The notes beneath the pieces are model-generated. The model saw only the letters and a list, made by a program, of their open reading frames with translations. It had not been told where the DNA came from and did no database searches. 34,264 nt of DNA from an uncultured Legionellales bacterium (GTDB lineage Bacteria; Pseudomonadota; Gammaproteobacteria; Eutrophobiales; Eutrophobiaceae), in NCBI GenBank assembly GCA_913041115.1, contig CAJWIE010000004.1:1-34264 (forward strand). The letters run 5' to 3'. Below are positions 20,199 through 31,585 of this stretch, piece after piece. Numbering within the stretch: position 1 is the first letter of the stretch; every line of letters begins with the position of its first letter. The position numbers were made by a program, and so were the translations under genes.

Positions 20199-22052
20199 AT
20201 GAGACTTTTAATAATTTTGCCACTTTTATTATCTTTTTTATCGGCTTGTGTCCCAACGACTACACGAGATGATGATACGCAAATTGGTGCTGAAATAAGG
20301 GAAATAGAGGAAAATGCGTTATTATTATTTGAGTCTGGCAGGTACTCGGAAGCTGCTACTGAATATCTTAATCTATCCAAAAAAAATAAGAAAAGATTTA
20401 CTTTTTATATCGTAAAAGCGATTGATGCGTACGCTAAAGAAAAAAGGTATAACAAAGCCAGTGAAATAGTAAAAAATAACACTCCTGATAATCAAGACAC
20501 AGAACTAAATAAAAGAATTGCAATACTTAATGCTTATGACCAACTTGAGTCTGGGAAACCTGGGGGGGCGCTAAGTTTACTTGGAGAATTATCCGAATAT
20601 GAAGTACCGGAAAACTTCAAAATTGCCTACCATGAATTTTTGGCCAAAGCTAATCTTACTCATGGAAATTACATAAAAGCTGCAGTTGAGCAATTAAAAC
20701 TTGCAAAATATCTGGTTTCAACAAAGATGATTGATAATAATACCAGAATAGTTTGGGGAATATTTGAATCAATATCTAAATTAGAGCTTGAAGACTTGCG
20801 TATTAATGCTCCTGATGAATTAATAAGTTGGTTTGAATTGTCATTAATAAGTCAAACATATAAGTATCAGCCAAAAAAACTTGAGAATGCAATTGATGGC
20901 TGGGCTCAACGTTATCAAAATCATTATGCTCATAGATTAATAACTAACGAGCTTATTAATAAAAGTATGCAATTGGTTCAACGCCCATCTAAAATTGGCT
21001 TACTTCTACCTATAAAAGGAAAACATAAAAAATCTGCTACTGCTGTTCGTGATGGTTTTCTAGCCGCTTGGTATTTGGATAAACAAGAAAAAGCAGATAT
21101 TCAAATATATGACGCAAACAATATAAACATTATTGAAGTTTATCAACAAGCATTGAAAGATGGGGTTGACTATATCGTCGGTCCGCTTGAGAAAGAAGCT
21201 GTAAATCAGCTATATGATAATACTGATATATCCGTAAAAATACTTGCGCTTAATCGTCAAGATCAGAAAGAAGCACAAAGTAGTAACAAAAATTTAATTC
21301 AATTTGGTTTATCGCCCGAAGATGAAGCAATACAAATAGCAAAAATAGCGATGTCTGATGGACATAAACGCGCTTTGGTACTTACACCTGAAACACCTTG
21401 GGGTAATCGTCTTGCGGAAACTTTTATACAACATTGGATAGAACTAGGAGGTGAAATTTCAAAACAAATAAGTTTTTTGGACAACACAACAGATTTTTCA
21501 ACGCCTGTCAAAGAACTCTTAAATATTGACAAGAGCGAACAGCGTGCCCGAGACCTTCGTAATAAACTCAATATTAAAATTCATAATGTTGAAAGACGCA
21601 GAAAAGATGTAGATTTTATATTTACTGCCGCTGTGCCTGAAGATGCACGCCAGTTAATTCCACAAATACGTTTTCATCGTGCAGATAATTTGCCCATATA
21701 TTCTACTTCAGATATATATACAGGTATTATCGATAGCGCTAAAGATATTGATTTAAATGACGTAATTTTTGTTGATATGCCCTGGATACTTGATAGTGAA
21801 CGGCAATTATCAATTATTCAAGACGTACTAAATAGGAATTGGTCACAAGAAAAATCTCGGTACCGTCGCCTATATGCTCTTGGCGTCGATGCTTATAATT
21901 TGATCCCGGATATAAATCGTCTTATTCAAGAACAAAATAGCTTAATGTTAGGTGAGACAGGCAATCTAACAATAGATTCAGCGAATATTGTTAAACGTAA
22001 TAATTTGCGCAAAGCTAAGTTTGTTGAAGGAAAGCCAATATTACAAAACTAG
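20199..22052 (+). CDS. lpoA: penicillin-binding protein activator LpoA (LppC family lipoprotein)
   Basis: Signal MRLLIILPLLLSFLSAC with lipobox LSAC, N-terminal TPR-like part, C-terminal periplasmic-binding fold (IGLLLPIKGKHKKSATAVRDGFLAAW); divergent from rsmI as in other gammaproteobacteria. Confidence 0.92.
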   Translation: MRLLIILPLLLSFLSACVPTTTRDDDTQIGAEIREIEENALLLFESGRYSEAATEYLNLSKKNKKRFTFYIVKAIDAYAKEKRYNKASEIVKNNTPDNQDTELNKRIAILNAYDQLESGKPGGALSLLGELSEYEVPENFKIAYHEFLAKANLTHGNYIKAAVEQLKLAKYLVSTKMIDNNTRIVWGIFESISKLELEDLRINAPDELISWFELSLISQTYKYQPKKLENAIDGWAQRYQNHYAHRLITNELINKSMQLVQRPSKIGLLLPIKGKHKKSATAVRDGFLAAWYLDKQEKADIQIYDANNINIIEVYQQALKDGVDYIVGPLEKEAVNQLYDNTDISVKILALNRQDQKEAQSSNKNLIQFGLSPEDEAIQIAKIAMSDGHKRALVLTPETPWGNRLAETFIQHWIELGGEISKQISFLDNTTDFSTPVKELLNIDKSEQRARDLRNKLNIKIHNVERRRKDVDFIFTAAVPEDARQLIPQIRFHRADNLPIYSTSDIYTGIIDSAKDIDLNDVIFVDMPWILDSERQLSIIQDVLNRNWSQEKSRYRRLYALGVDAYNLIPDINRLIQEQNSLMLGETGNLTIDSANIVKRNNLRKAKFVEGKPILQN

Positions 22053-22115
22053 AGGTTAATATAATCATTATTTATGTATACAGTGAATTAAAAAAAAAAT
22101 TCATGCATAATATAA

Positions 22116-22736
<621 letters not shown>

Positions 22737-22739
22737 TTT

Positions 22740-23318
22740 ATGAAACTATATAAAGAATATCGTTGGTTTATATTACTACTAATTCTTCCGTATTTATTAG
22801 GGTGTGCGATTACAGCTGCTGGTGGTACTGCGGCAGGTGCTGCAACTCTAGATAGAAGAACAACCGGAACTATAATAGAAGACCAAGCAATCGAGTTTAA
22901 AACATATAGAATTATAGCGGCTGATAAAGAATTAGATAAACAAACACATATAAATATTACTAGTTATAATACAGCTGTATTAGTAACCGGAGAATCGCCA
23001 TTAGACGAAATGCGAGAAAAGATCATATCTATAGTTTCTGGCGTTGAAAAAGTAACACATGTGTATGATGAAATAACAATTGCTGCACCTAGTTCTATGG
23101 TGTCGAGAAGTAGTGACACTTATATAACAACTAAAGTAAAAGCTAAGTTGTTCGCTGATAAAATATTGAGTGGACTAATAATAAAAGTTGTCACTGAAAA
23201 GGGAATAGTCTACTTAATGGGTCTTATAACTCGAGAAGAGTCAGAAATTGCGACAAACATTGCCAGAGGAACTGGTGGCGTACAAAAAGTGGTTAAATTA
23301 TTTAAATATATTAATTAA
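22740..23318 (+). CDS. dolP: BON-domain outer-membrane lipoprotein DolP (YraP)
   Basis: Lipobox LLGC, two BON-like repeats (VLVTGESPLDEMREKI, VYLMGLITREESEIAT), downstream of diaA/gmhA. Confidence 0.9.
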   Translation: MKLYKEYRWFILLLILPYLLGCAITAAGGTAAGAATLDRRTTGTIIEDQAIEFKTYRIIAADKELDKQTHINITSYNTAVLVTGESPLDEMREKIISIVSGVEKVTHVYDEITIAAPSSMVSRSSDTYITTKVKAKLFADKILSGLIIKVVTEKGIVYLMGLITREESEIATNIARGTGGVQKVVKLFKYIN

Positions 23319-23326
23319 TCTCAAAT

Positions 23327-23956
23327 TTAATGTTCATGATATTCTTTTTCTTCTGAGGATAAACTAGTACTAAACGCCTGTCTTTCAAACAACCTATTAG
23401 AATACTCCTGTAGTGGTTTGCCTGACATTGGTAATTTTATGCCGTATTGGGTTAAGCGCCACATTAATGGCGCAATACAGCAATCGACAAGAGTATAATC
23501 TTCTGACATGAAATATGATGTTTGTAAAAAAACTGGGGCTATCGCAGTCAAATTATCACGTAGAACTTTCTTAGCATTTGCAGCAGCAATTTCGTTATCG
23601 CTGTCAATATCACTAATCATAGAATATAAATCATTCATTACTCTGTAACGCAATTGACGATTACTCGCTCTACTAACAGGATCAACCGGCATTAATGGTG
23701 GATGAGGAAAACGCTCATCAAGATACTCCATTATTATTTGAGGATCATATAAAACTAAATCCCTATCTATTAGCGTCAAGATAGTATTATATGGATTAAG
23801 TTCGTTTAAAATTTCTGGTCTTTTATCATCATCAATATAATTTATCTCAACATTAACATCTTTTTCTGCAAGTACAATACGTACAGCATGTCCAAGAGGA
23901 CTAACTTTATCTGAATATAAAACCATTAATGAACGACGATTGGCTATACTTGCCAT
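23327..23956 (-). CDS. sspA: stringent starvation protein A (GST fold)
   Basis: LMVLYSDKVSPLGHAVRIVLAEKDVNVEI..., DPQIIMEYLDERFPHPPLMPVDPVSRA; adjacent to petABC. Confidence 0.95.
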   Translation of the reverse strand: MASIANRRSLMVLYSDKVSPLGHAVRIVLAEKDVNVEINYIDDDKRPEILNELNPYNTILTLIDRDLVLYDPQIIMEYLDERFPHPPLMPVDPVSRASNRQLRYRVMNDLYSMISDIDSDNEIAAANAKKVLRDNLTAIAPVFLQTSYFMSEDYTLVDCCIAPLMWRLTQYGIKLPMSGKPLQEYSNRLFERQAFSTSLSSEEKEYHEH

Positions 23957-24030
23957 AATTTTCTCCAGAAGATTTTTTTAAATAAACGATTATTAATGCA
24001 GAATGTAAAATATTATCAGATAAGTTCGTC

Positions 24031-24783
24031 CTAATGAATATCTTTCCAATAATCTTTCTTCAGCATATATGCAATTAAAAGGAAAATTAATAGATAAAAC
24101 ATAACCCAAATACCAATTTTTGTTCTTTTTAATTTGATTGGTTCGCCTACATATACAAGATAATTCACCAAATCGCGTACTGTTCTATCGTATTCTCTCT
24201 CTGTTTGTTTACCGGGGCTAACTAATTCTAAAAAATCTTTATAAGATGGATCATAATATACTGCAGCAACATTTTCTTTGTCGACCAAACGTTGCACACC
24301 TTGTAACTCCCATAAAACGTGGGGCATCGCTGTATCCTTATAAGCAAGATTATTTACACCAAAAGGTCGAGAATCATCTTTATAAAATGTTTGAAAATAA
24401 GTATAGAGCCAATCAGCTCCACGTGATCGAGCAATAACCGACAAATCTGGGGGGGCAACACCAAAATAATTTATGGAATCCTCTTTTCTCATAGAAATAT
24501 CCATAACATCCCCAACCTTTTCCGCGCCAAACATTAAGTTTTCCTTTAGCACATCATCACTTATAGAAAGATCTTCTCCCATACGATTGTAGCGCATATA
24601 TTCAGCGGAGTGACAACTCAAGCAATAATTAACAAATATCTTTGCTCCTCTTTGCAATGATTGTTGGTCAGAAAGATCGACGTCCATATGCATCAGCTTT
24701 GAACTATTTGTAGCGAACGCTTCTACGGAAAGCATAAAAAAGAATATTAGTATTACATTTTTTGATAATTTATATATTTTCAT
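24031..24783 (-). CDS. petC: ubiquinol-cytochrome c reductase, cytochrome c1
   Basis: Heme site CLSCHSAEYMRYNRMGEDL, C-terminal TM anchor; follows petB. Confidence 0.96.
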   Translation of the reverse strand: MKIYKLSKNVILIFFFMLSVEAFATNSSKLMHMDVDLSDQQSLQRGAKIFVNYCLSCHSAEYMRYNRMGEDLSISDDVLKENLMFGAEKVGDVMDISMRKEDSINYFGVAPPDLSVIARSRGADWLYTYFQTFYKDDSRPFGVNNLAYKDTAMPHVLWELQGVQRLVDKENVAAVYYDPSYKDFLELVSPGKQTEREYDRTVRDLVNYLVYVGEPIKLKRTKIGIWVMFYLLIFLLIAYMLKKDYWKDIH

Positions 24784-26033
24784 TAATCAGTCACTCTATT
24801 AGGTACTGCTTTGTCTCTATCAGATGCTGTATAAAAAGGCATTAAGAAAAAAAACGAAAAATAAACAACAGAGAAGAAACGAGCCAACCACGTGTAGAGA
24901 GGCGTTACAATTTGTAAGCCTAGCCATGCTAGGGATAAAAAACTTACCACAAATAATGCCAAAGCAATACGATAATTTCTGCCACGATAGCGAAATGATT
25001 TAACAGGACTTCGATCTAGCCATGGTAATAATAAAAATAAATTTACTGCTAATCCCATAGCAATAACACCACCTAGTTGACTTGGGACAGCTCTTAAAAT
25101 TGCATAGAACGGTGTAAAGTACCAAACTGGGGCAATATGTTCTGGTGTTTGTAATGGATTTGCCTGAATAAAATTAGCACTTTCCAAAAACAAACCCTGT
25201 GTCCCAGGAACTTTCATTTCTGGTGCAAAGAAAACTACCGCAAAAAAGAAAATTAGAAAGACAGCAGCTCCAACAATATCCTTAACTGTGTAATAAGGAT
25301 GAAATGGAATACCATCTAATGGGATGCCTTCTGCATCTTTATTCTTTTTAATTTCAATACCATCAGGATTATTAGAACCAACTTCATGTAGTGACAAAAT
25401 ATGAAACCCAACCAAACCCAAAATTAATAAAGGAAATGCGATTACATGAAGCGAGAAGAAACGATTAAGTGTAACATCCGATACAACAAAATCCCCGCGA
25501 ATCCAAAGAGAAAGGTCATCTCCAATTATAGGTAAAGCACCAAACAATGAAATAATTACTTGTGCGCCCCAATAAGACATTTGCCCCCATGGCAATAAAT
25601 AACCAAAAAAGGCTTCTCCCATTAGCAATAAATAAATTGCCATCCCTGATAACCATAATAATTCACGTGGCTTTTTATATGATCCATAAAGCAAAGCACG
25701 AAACATGTGCAAATAAATCACAATAAAAAATGCGGAAGCACCAGTTGAATGCATATAACGAATTAACCAGCCCCAATTAACATCGCGCATAATATATTCA
25801 ACGGAAGCGAAAGCCTCATCTGCGGAAGGCTTATAATTCATCGTCAGCCAAATACCAGTTAATATCTGGATTACGAGAACTAGTAATGCAAGAGAGCCAA
25901 AAAAATACCAGAAATTAAAATTCTTTGGACAATAATACTGAGCAAGATGTTCGTTCCATATTTTCATCAAGGGAAAACGAGCATCTACCCAATCTCTCAA
26001 ATCACATAAAATTTTAATTGGCTTATTCATCAA
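24783..26033 (-). CDS. petB: ubiquinol-cytochrome c reductase, cytochrome b
   Basis: WNEHLAQYYCPKNFNFWYFFGSLALLVLVIQILTGIWL, PLDGIPFHPYYTVKD, PEHIAPVWYFTPFYAILRA. Confidence 0.98.
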   Translation of the reverse strand: MMNKPIKILCDLRDWVDARFPLMKIWNEHLAQYYCPKNFNFWYFFGSLALLVLVIQILTGIWLTMNYKPSADEAFASVEYIMRDVNWGWLIRYMHSTGASAFFIVIYLHMFRALLYGSYKKPRELLWLSGMAIYLLLMGEAFFGYLLPWGQMSYWGAQVIISLFGALPIIGDDLSLWIRGDFVVSDVTLNRFFSLHVIAFPLLILGLVGFHILSLHEVGSNNPDGIEIKKNKDAEGIPLDGIPFHPYYTVKDIVGAAVFLIFFFAVVFFAPEMKVPGTQGLFLESANFIQANPLQTPEHIAPVWYFTPFYAILRAVPSQLGGVIAMGLAVNLFLLLPWLDRSPVKSFRYRGRNYRIALALFVVSFLSLAWLGLQIVTPLYTWLARFFSVVYFSFFFLMPFYTASDRDKAVPNRVTD

Positions 26034-26623
26034 ACAGCCTCACTTTCATCACCAATTAATAAACGAGTAGGTGAAATAAACTTATAAGGGGGGATTACTA
26101 AATTTCGTGGAGCTGGAACACCTTTAAACACTCGCCCTGCTAGATCAAACCTAGAGCCATGGCAAGGACAAAAAAATCCACCTTTCCAATCTGTGGAAAT
26201 ACTCTCTCCTTCTTCTTTCAAAACAAAATTTGGTGAACATCCTAGGTGCGTACAAATCCCGATTACTACCAAAAATTCCTCTTTACGAGCTCTATATTCA
26301 TTTTTTGCATATTCTGGCTGAGCGCTTTCATCAGATTCCGGATCACTAACATCACTATTTAAAGAAGAAATATCCTTCAACATCTCTTCAGTTCGCCTAA
26401 GTATCCAAACTGGTTTGCCCTGCCATTTTGCGATCAATCGGCCACCTGGCTCTATATCACTTATATCAACTTCCACGGGAGCACCGATAGCTTTAGTCTT
26501 GGCGCTTGGGTTCATATTTGATATAAAAGGAACAGCGGCAGCAGCAACACCTACTCCTCCAACTACAGTTGCAGCAGTTGTCAAAAACCGACGTCGGTCT
26601 TGGTTAATATTCGTATTTTTCAT
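26030..26623 (-). CDS. petA: ubiquinol-cytochrome c reductase, Rieske iron-sulfur subunit
   Basis: Tat-like DRRRFLTT, CTHLGC and CPCHGSRFD Rieske cluster ligands; SD before ATG at 26623. Confidence 0.97.
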   Translation of the reverse strand: MKNTNINQDRRRFLTTAATVVGGVGVAAAAVPFISNMNPSAKTKAIGAPVEVDISDIEPGGRLIAKWQGKPVWILRRTEEMLKDISSLNSDVSDPESDESAQPEYAKNEYRARKEEFLVVIGICTHLGCSPNFVLKEEGESISTDWKGGFFCPCHGSRFDLAGRVFKGVPAPRNLVIPPYKFISPTRLLIGDESEAV

Positions 26624-26749
26624 CACTCCCTCGTGATCAGTACCATAACCAAATTCATAATATTAATCAGATTGTTAGTGTAACATGATAAACTAACCTG
26701 ATTTTATGATGTTAATAAAAAACTGGCTTTTTTACACCTATTTAACGAA

Positions 26750-27865
26750 ATGTTATTTAAATTTAAAAAAATTATTATTTTTATTTTACAGTTTTCAGCA
26801 TACGGACTTGCAGCAGCATTTTTATTTTTGCTATTGGCGCCTAGTTCGCTACCAAAAAATATTTCACTTCCCTCCTTTCTTACATCAAATAACTACTCAT
26901 TCAATAATGCTGTAGAGTCGACTGCTCCAGCGGTTGTGAATGTCTATGCTACCAGATTATATCAGGAAAAAGACCTTTCAGTATTCCAGAATCCTTCGTT
27001 ACAGAATCTTTTTGGTATCCCTCCTGTATTTAAAAAAATTCATAAAAACAGTTCGATTGGTTCCGGCGTAATTATGAATAAAGAAAGCTATATTCTAACT
27101 AATGCTCATGTTATCCAAGACGCCCAAAATATAGGAGTTATACTAAACTCTGGTATTCAATTACAAGCAAAACTTATCGGATTAGATGCAGATACTGACC
27201 TAGCTGTTATAAAAATAAATTTGAAGGATCCACCAACAATTCCTATAGGCGATTCATCTAAATTAAAAATTGGAGATATCGTACTTGCAATAGGAAATCC
27301 ATACAATTTTGGTCAAACAGTAACCCAGGGCATTGTTAGTGCAATGGGCAAAAAACGAAAACGACGTGGTATATCTTTTTTTGATGATTTCATTCAAACA
27401 GATGCTGATATTAATCAAGGTCATTCTGGTGGGGCGCTAGTAAATATTTTTGGTGAGCTCATAGGAATAAATTCAGCAATTGTATCAAGATCTGGCGGCT
27501 CTGAAGGTATTGGTTTGGCTACACCAATAAACCAAGCATTAAGCATAATGAATGAGATAATAAAAAATGGGAAAGTCATGAGGGGTTGGTTAGGTATTGA
27601 AGTAGAAAAAAATACGCAAATAAAAGGTGTCTTAGTCACAGCTACCATTCGTGGCGACCCTGCTGATAAGGCGGGTATTATCCCTGGTGATATTGTGCTT
27701 AGCATAAACGATAAAGATACAAATTCACCAGAACAAATAATGGCGATGATTACCAAACTTCAACCTGGCACAAATATCAAAATTAAAATTCTACGGGGTT
27801 GGGAGAAGCGAGAATTGACAGCCTCAATAGTACAAAGACCTGCGATGAGATTACCACAATACTAA
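26750..27865 (+). CDS. degS: DegS/AlgW-like membrane-anchored S1C serine protease with one PDZ domain
   Basis: N-terminal TM; TNAHV (His), DTDLAVIKI (Asp), TDADINQGHSGGALVN (Ser), single C-terminal PDZ (GVLVTATIRGDPADKAGIIPGDIVLSIN). Confidence 0.92.
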   Translation: MLFKFKKIIIFILQFSAYGLAAAFLFLLLAPSSLPKNISLPSFLTSNNYSFNNAVESTAPAVVNVYATRLYQEKDLSVFQNPSLQNLFGIPPVFKKIHKNSSIGSGVIMNKESYILTNAHVIQDAQNIGVILNSGIQLQAKLIGLDADTDLAVIKINLKDPPTIPIGDSSKLKIGDIVLAIGNPYNFGQTVTQGIVSAMGKKRKRRGISFFDDFIQTDADINQGHSGGALVNIFGELIGINSAIVSRSGGSEGIGLATPINQALSIMNEIIKNGKVMRGWLGIEVEKNTQIKGVLVTATIRGDPADKAGIIPGDIVLSINDKDTNSPEQIMAMITKLQPGTNIKIKILRGWEKRELTASIVQRPAMRLPQY

Positions 27866-27884
27866 ATACTTAAATTAGAATTAC

Positions 27885-29183
27885 TCAAGAATCATTACGA
27901 AATTCAGCTGAACGAGCATGCGCAGTTAGACCTTCTCCGCGTGCTAGAACTGATGCCACTTCTACTATATTCGAAACTGAGCCATCCCTACACTTAACAA
28001 GCGATGTTTTTTTCTGAAAATCATAAACCCCTAATGGTGACGAAAATTTAGATGTACGGCCCGTCGGTAAAACATGATTAGGGCCGGCACAGTAATCCCC
28101 AAGTGATTCTGCGGAATAATTACCCATAAAAATAGCGCCCGCATGTTTTATGTCGGTTAATAATACTTCCGGATTAGCGACTGCTAATTCTAAGTGCTCT
28201 GGCGCTAAAATATTTACGATCTCAATTGCTTGTTTAAAATCTTCCGTTTTTACCATTACGCCGTTCTTTTTTAATGACGCCTCTATAATCTTAGCTCTTT
28301 CCATTTCGGGTAAAAATTTCATTACACTTTTCTCAACACATGCAATAAAATTTTTATCGGGAGAAATTAATATGGCACTTGCCTCCTCATCGTGCTCAGC
28401 TTGAGCAAGAAGATCCATTGCAACCCAATCTGCATTAGCATTTTTATCAGCAACAATTACGACTTCTGATGGTCCAGCGATCATATCAATACCCACAAAA
28501 CCAAAAACTTCTCTTTTCGCTGTAGCTACAAAAATATTTCCGGGACCAACAATTTTGTCAACCTTGGGTATAAGTTCTGTACCAAAAGCTAGAGCGGCAA
28601 TTGCTTGTGCTCCACCAATACTAAATATTTTACTTACACCAAGAATCTCTGCTGCAGCTAATACTAAATCGTTTCTTTCTCCTTCTGGGGTTGGAACAAC
28701 CATAACGATTTCTTTAACGCCTGCGACCTGAGCAGGAATAACATTCATTAAAACTGAAGAAGGATACGCCGCCTTACCTCCTGGCACATAAACACCTACT
28801 CGATCAATTGGAGTAATTCTTTGACCTAATTCGTTACCATCATCATCTTTAAAAATCCAAGTTTCCTGTTTTTGTTTTTCATGGAAAATACGAATTCTTC
28901 TTATTGCTTCGTTTAAACTATCCCGCATCAAATCAGATATCCTATCCAACGCCATTTTAATCTCATCTTCTTTAATCTGTAGTGCTTCGATTTTTACCGA
29001 ACGATGATCATAAAGATTTGTATATTCTAGTAATGCATCATCGCCTCTTACACGAACATCAGAAATAATTTTAGAAACAGTTTCTAAAACGCTCCTACTG
29101 GGTTCAGATGCGGATGAAATTATAGATTGCAATGATTTCTCAAAATCAACTGAAGATGCATCCAAATGTTTAATCATAGTCAA
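27885..29183 (-). CDS. hisD: histidinol dehydrogenase
   Basis: DRVGVYVPGGKAAYPSSVLMNVIPA, GGAQAIAALAFGTE, DMIAGPSEVVIVAD, GNYSAESLGDYCAGPNHVLPT. Confidence 0.98.
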   Translation of the reverse strand: MTMIKHLDASSVDFEKSLQSIISSASEPSRSVLETVSKIISDVRVRGDDALLEYTNLYDHRSVKIEALQIKEDEIKMALDRISDLMRDSLNEAIRRIRIFHEKQKQETWIFKDDDGNELGQRITPIDRVGVYVPGGKAAYPSSVLMNVIPAQVAGVKEIVMVVPTPEGERNDLVLAAAEILGVSKIFSIGGAQAIAALAFGTELIPKVDKIVGPGNIFVATAKREVFGFVGIDMIAGPSEVVIVADKNANADWVAMDLLAQAEHDEEASAILISPDKNFIACVEKSVMKFLPEMERAKIIEASLKKNGVMVKTEDFKQAIEIVNILAPEHLELAVANPEVLLTDIKHAGAIFMGNYSAESLGDYCAGPNHVLPTGRTSKFSSPLGVYDFQKKTSLVKCRDGSVSNIVEVASVLARGEGLTAHARSAEFRNDS

Positions 29184-29812
29184 TCCCTAATAACCTCAGA
29201 TAGCTTTTCCATAAAAGATTTTATAGTGGTATTTTTCATCTTCATTGCGGCCTTATTAACAATCAGTCTAGAACTGATATCTGCAATATGTTTAAGTGGG
29301 ACTAAACCATTTGCTTTTAGAGTCTCGCCAGTATCTACAAGATCAACGATCTGATCTGCTAAACCCAATATTGGGGCCAATTCCATAGAACCATATAATT
29401 TAATAATTTCCACTTGTTGGCCAAAATTAGCAAAATAATCTCGGGTTATATTTGCATATTTAGTCGCAATACGTGGATTTGTAGAGTTCTGGTTTGCTTT
29501 TTTTAGTCCTGCTAACATCATTTGGCATTTTGCAATGCCAAGATCAAATGGTTCATAAAAACCATCTCCTTGATACTCAAGAAGTACATCTTTACCGGCA
29601 ATTCCTAATGCTGCTGCGCCTCGTTCAACATAGGTTGGGACATCTGTTGCCCTGATTACAAGTATCTGAATATCGCTCTGATTTGTTTCTATTATTAATC
29701 TACGTGTTTTTTTTGGGTCATCTTTCGGAATAATGTTAATTTTGGCAAGTAAAGGAATTGACTCATCAAAAATTCTGCCTTTTGAAATAGCAATTGTAAT
29801 CTTATCTGACAT
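29180..29812 (-). CDS. hisG: ATP phosphoribosyltransferase, short form
   Basis: ITIAISKGRIFDESIPLL, GAAALGIAGKDVLLE, DLVDTGETLKANGL; 210 aa, i.e. lacks the regulatory C-terminal domain. Confidence 0.96.
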   Translation of the reverse strand: MSDKITIAISKGRIFDESIPLLAKINIIPKDDPKKTRRLIIETNQSDIQILVIRATDVPTYVERGAAALGIAGKDVLLEYQGDGFYEPFDLGIAKCQMMLAGLKKANQNSTNPRIATKYANITRDYFANFGQQVEIIKLYGSMELAPILGLADQIVDLVDTGETLKANGLVPLKHIADISSRLIVNKAAMKMKNTTIKSFMEKLSEVIRD

Positions 29813-29928
29813 TATGATTTAAATATTTGTTTATTATTTTGGTGTATATAATAAGTAAAACTGCACAAAGTATATTAGAAGCAATTAGATATAAAAAGTT
29901 TCAAATCTAATATCCCTTAAATGTGAAT

Positions 29929-31194
<1,266 letters not shown>

Positions 31195-31214
31195 TTATTT
31201 TTACCTTAATTAAA

Positions 31215-31472
31215 TTATAAAAAATTTTTTACATTGGTTATCTTTTTGTATTCCTTTGGAGTAAGTGTTTTCAATGACAACGCATGAATATCTTTACCAA
31301 TTTTATCTCCTAAAATCTCGTGTACCATTCTGTGTTGTTGTAACATATTTTTATCAGAGAACAATTCGCTAACAATAAATGCTCTAAAGTGGATCCCGTC
31401 TTCACTCTCAACCTTAATATCAGCTCCAGGTAATCCAGACTCAATTAGTTGTTTTATAATTTGTGATGTCAT
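31215..31472 (-). CDS. ibaG: BolA/IbaG family protein
   Basis: GADIKVESEDGIHFRAFIVSELFSDKNMLQQHRMVHEILGDKIGKDIHALSLKTLTPKEY; directly upstream of murA. Confidence 0.9.
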   Translation of the reverse strand: MTSQIIKQLIESGLPGADIKVESEDGIHFRAFIVSELFSDKNMLQQHRMVHEILGDKIGKDIHALSLKTLTPKEYKKITNVKNFL

Positions 31473-31585
31473 AAAAAAGCGCCCCTAAACTTATCTGCGC
31501 GAAAAGTTATTATATGACTTAAGTCTATAAAAGATCTTGTTTTGAATTGCAAGCAACCTAATTAATAGGAATTAATAAAACATAA

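Noticed and set aside
22084-22103. TGAATT-A8-AATTCA inverted repeat between lpoA and the SIS gene
   Set aside because: Mostly a poly-A tract; no GC stem plus U-tract, so not a convincing terminator or regulatory site.
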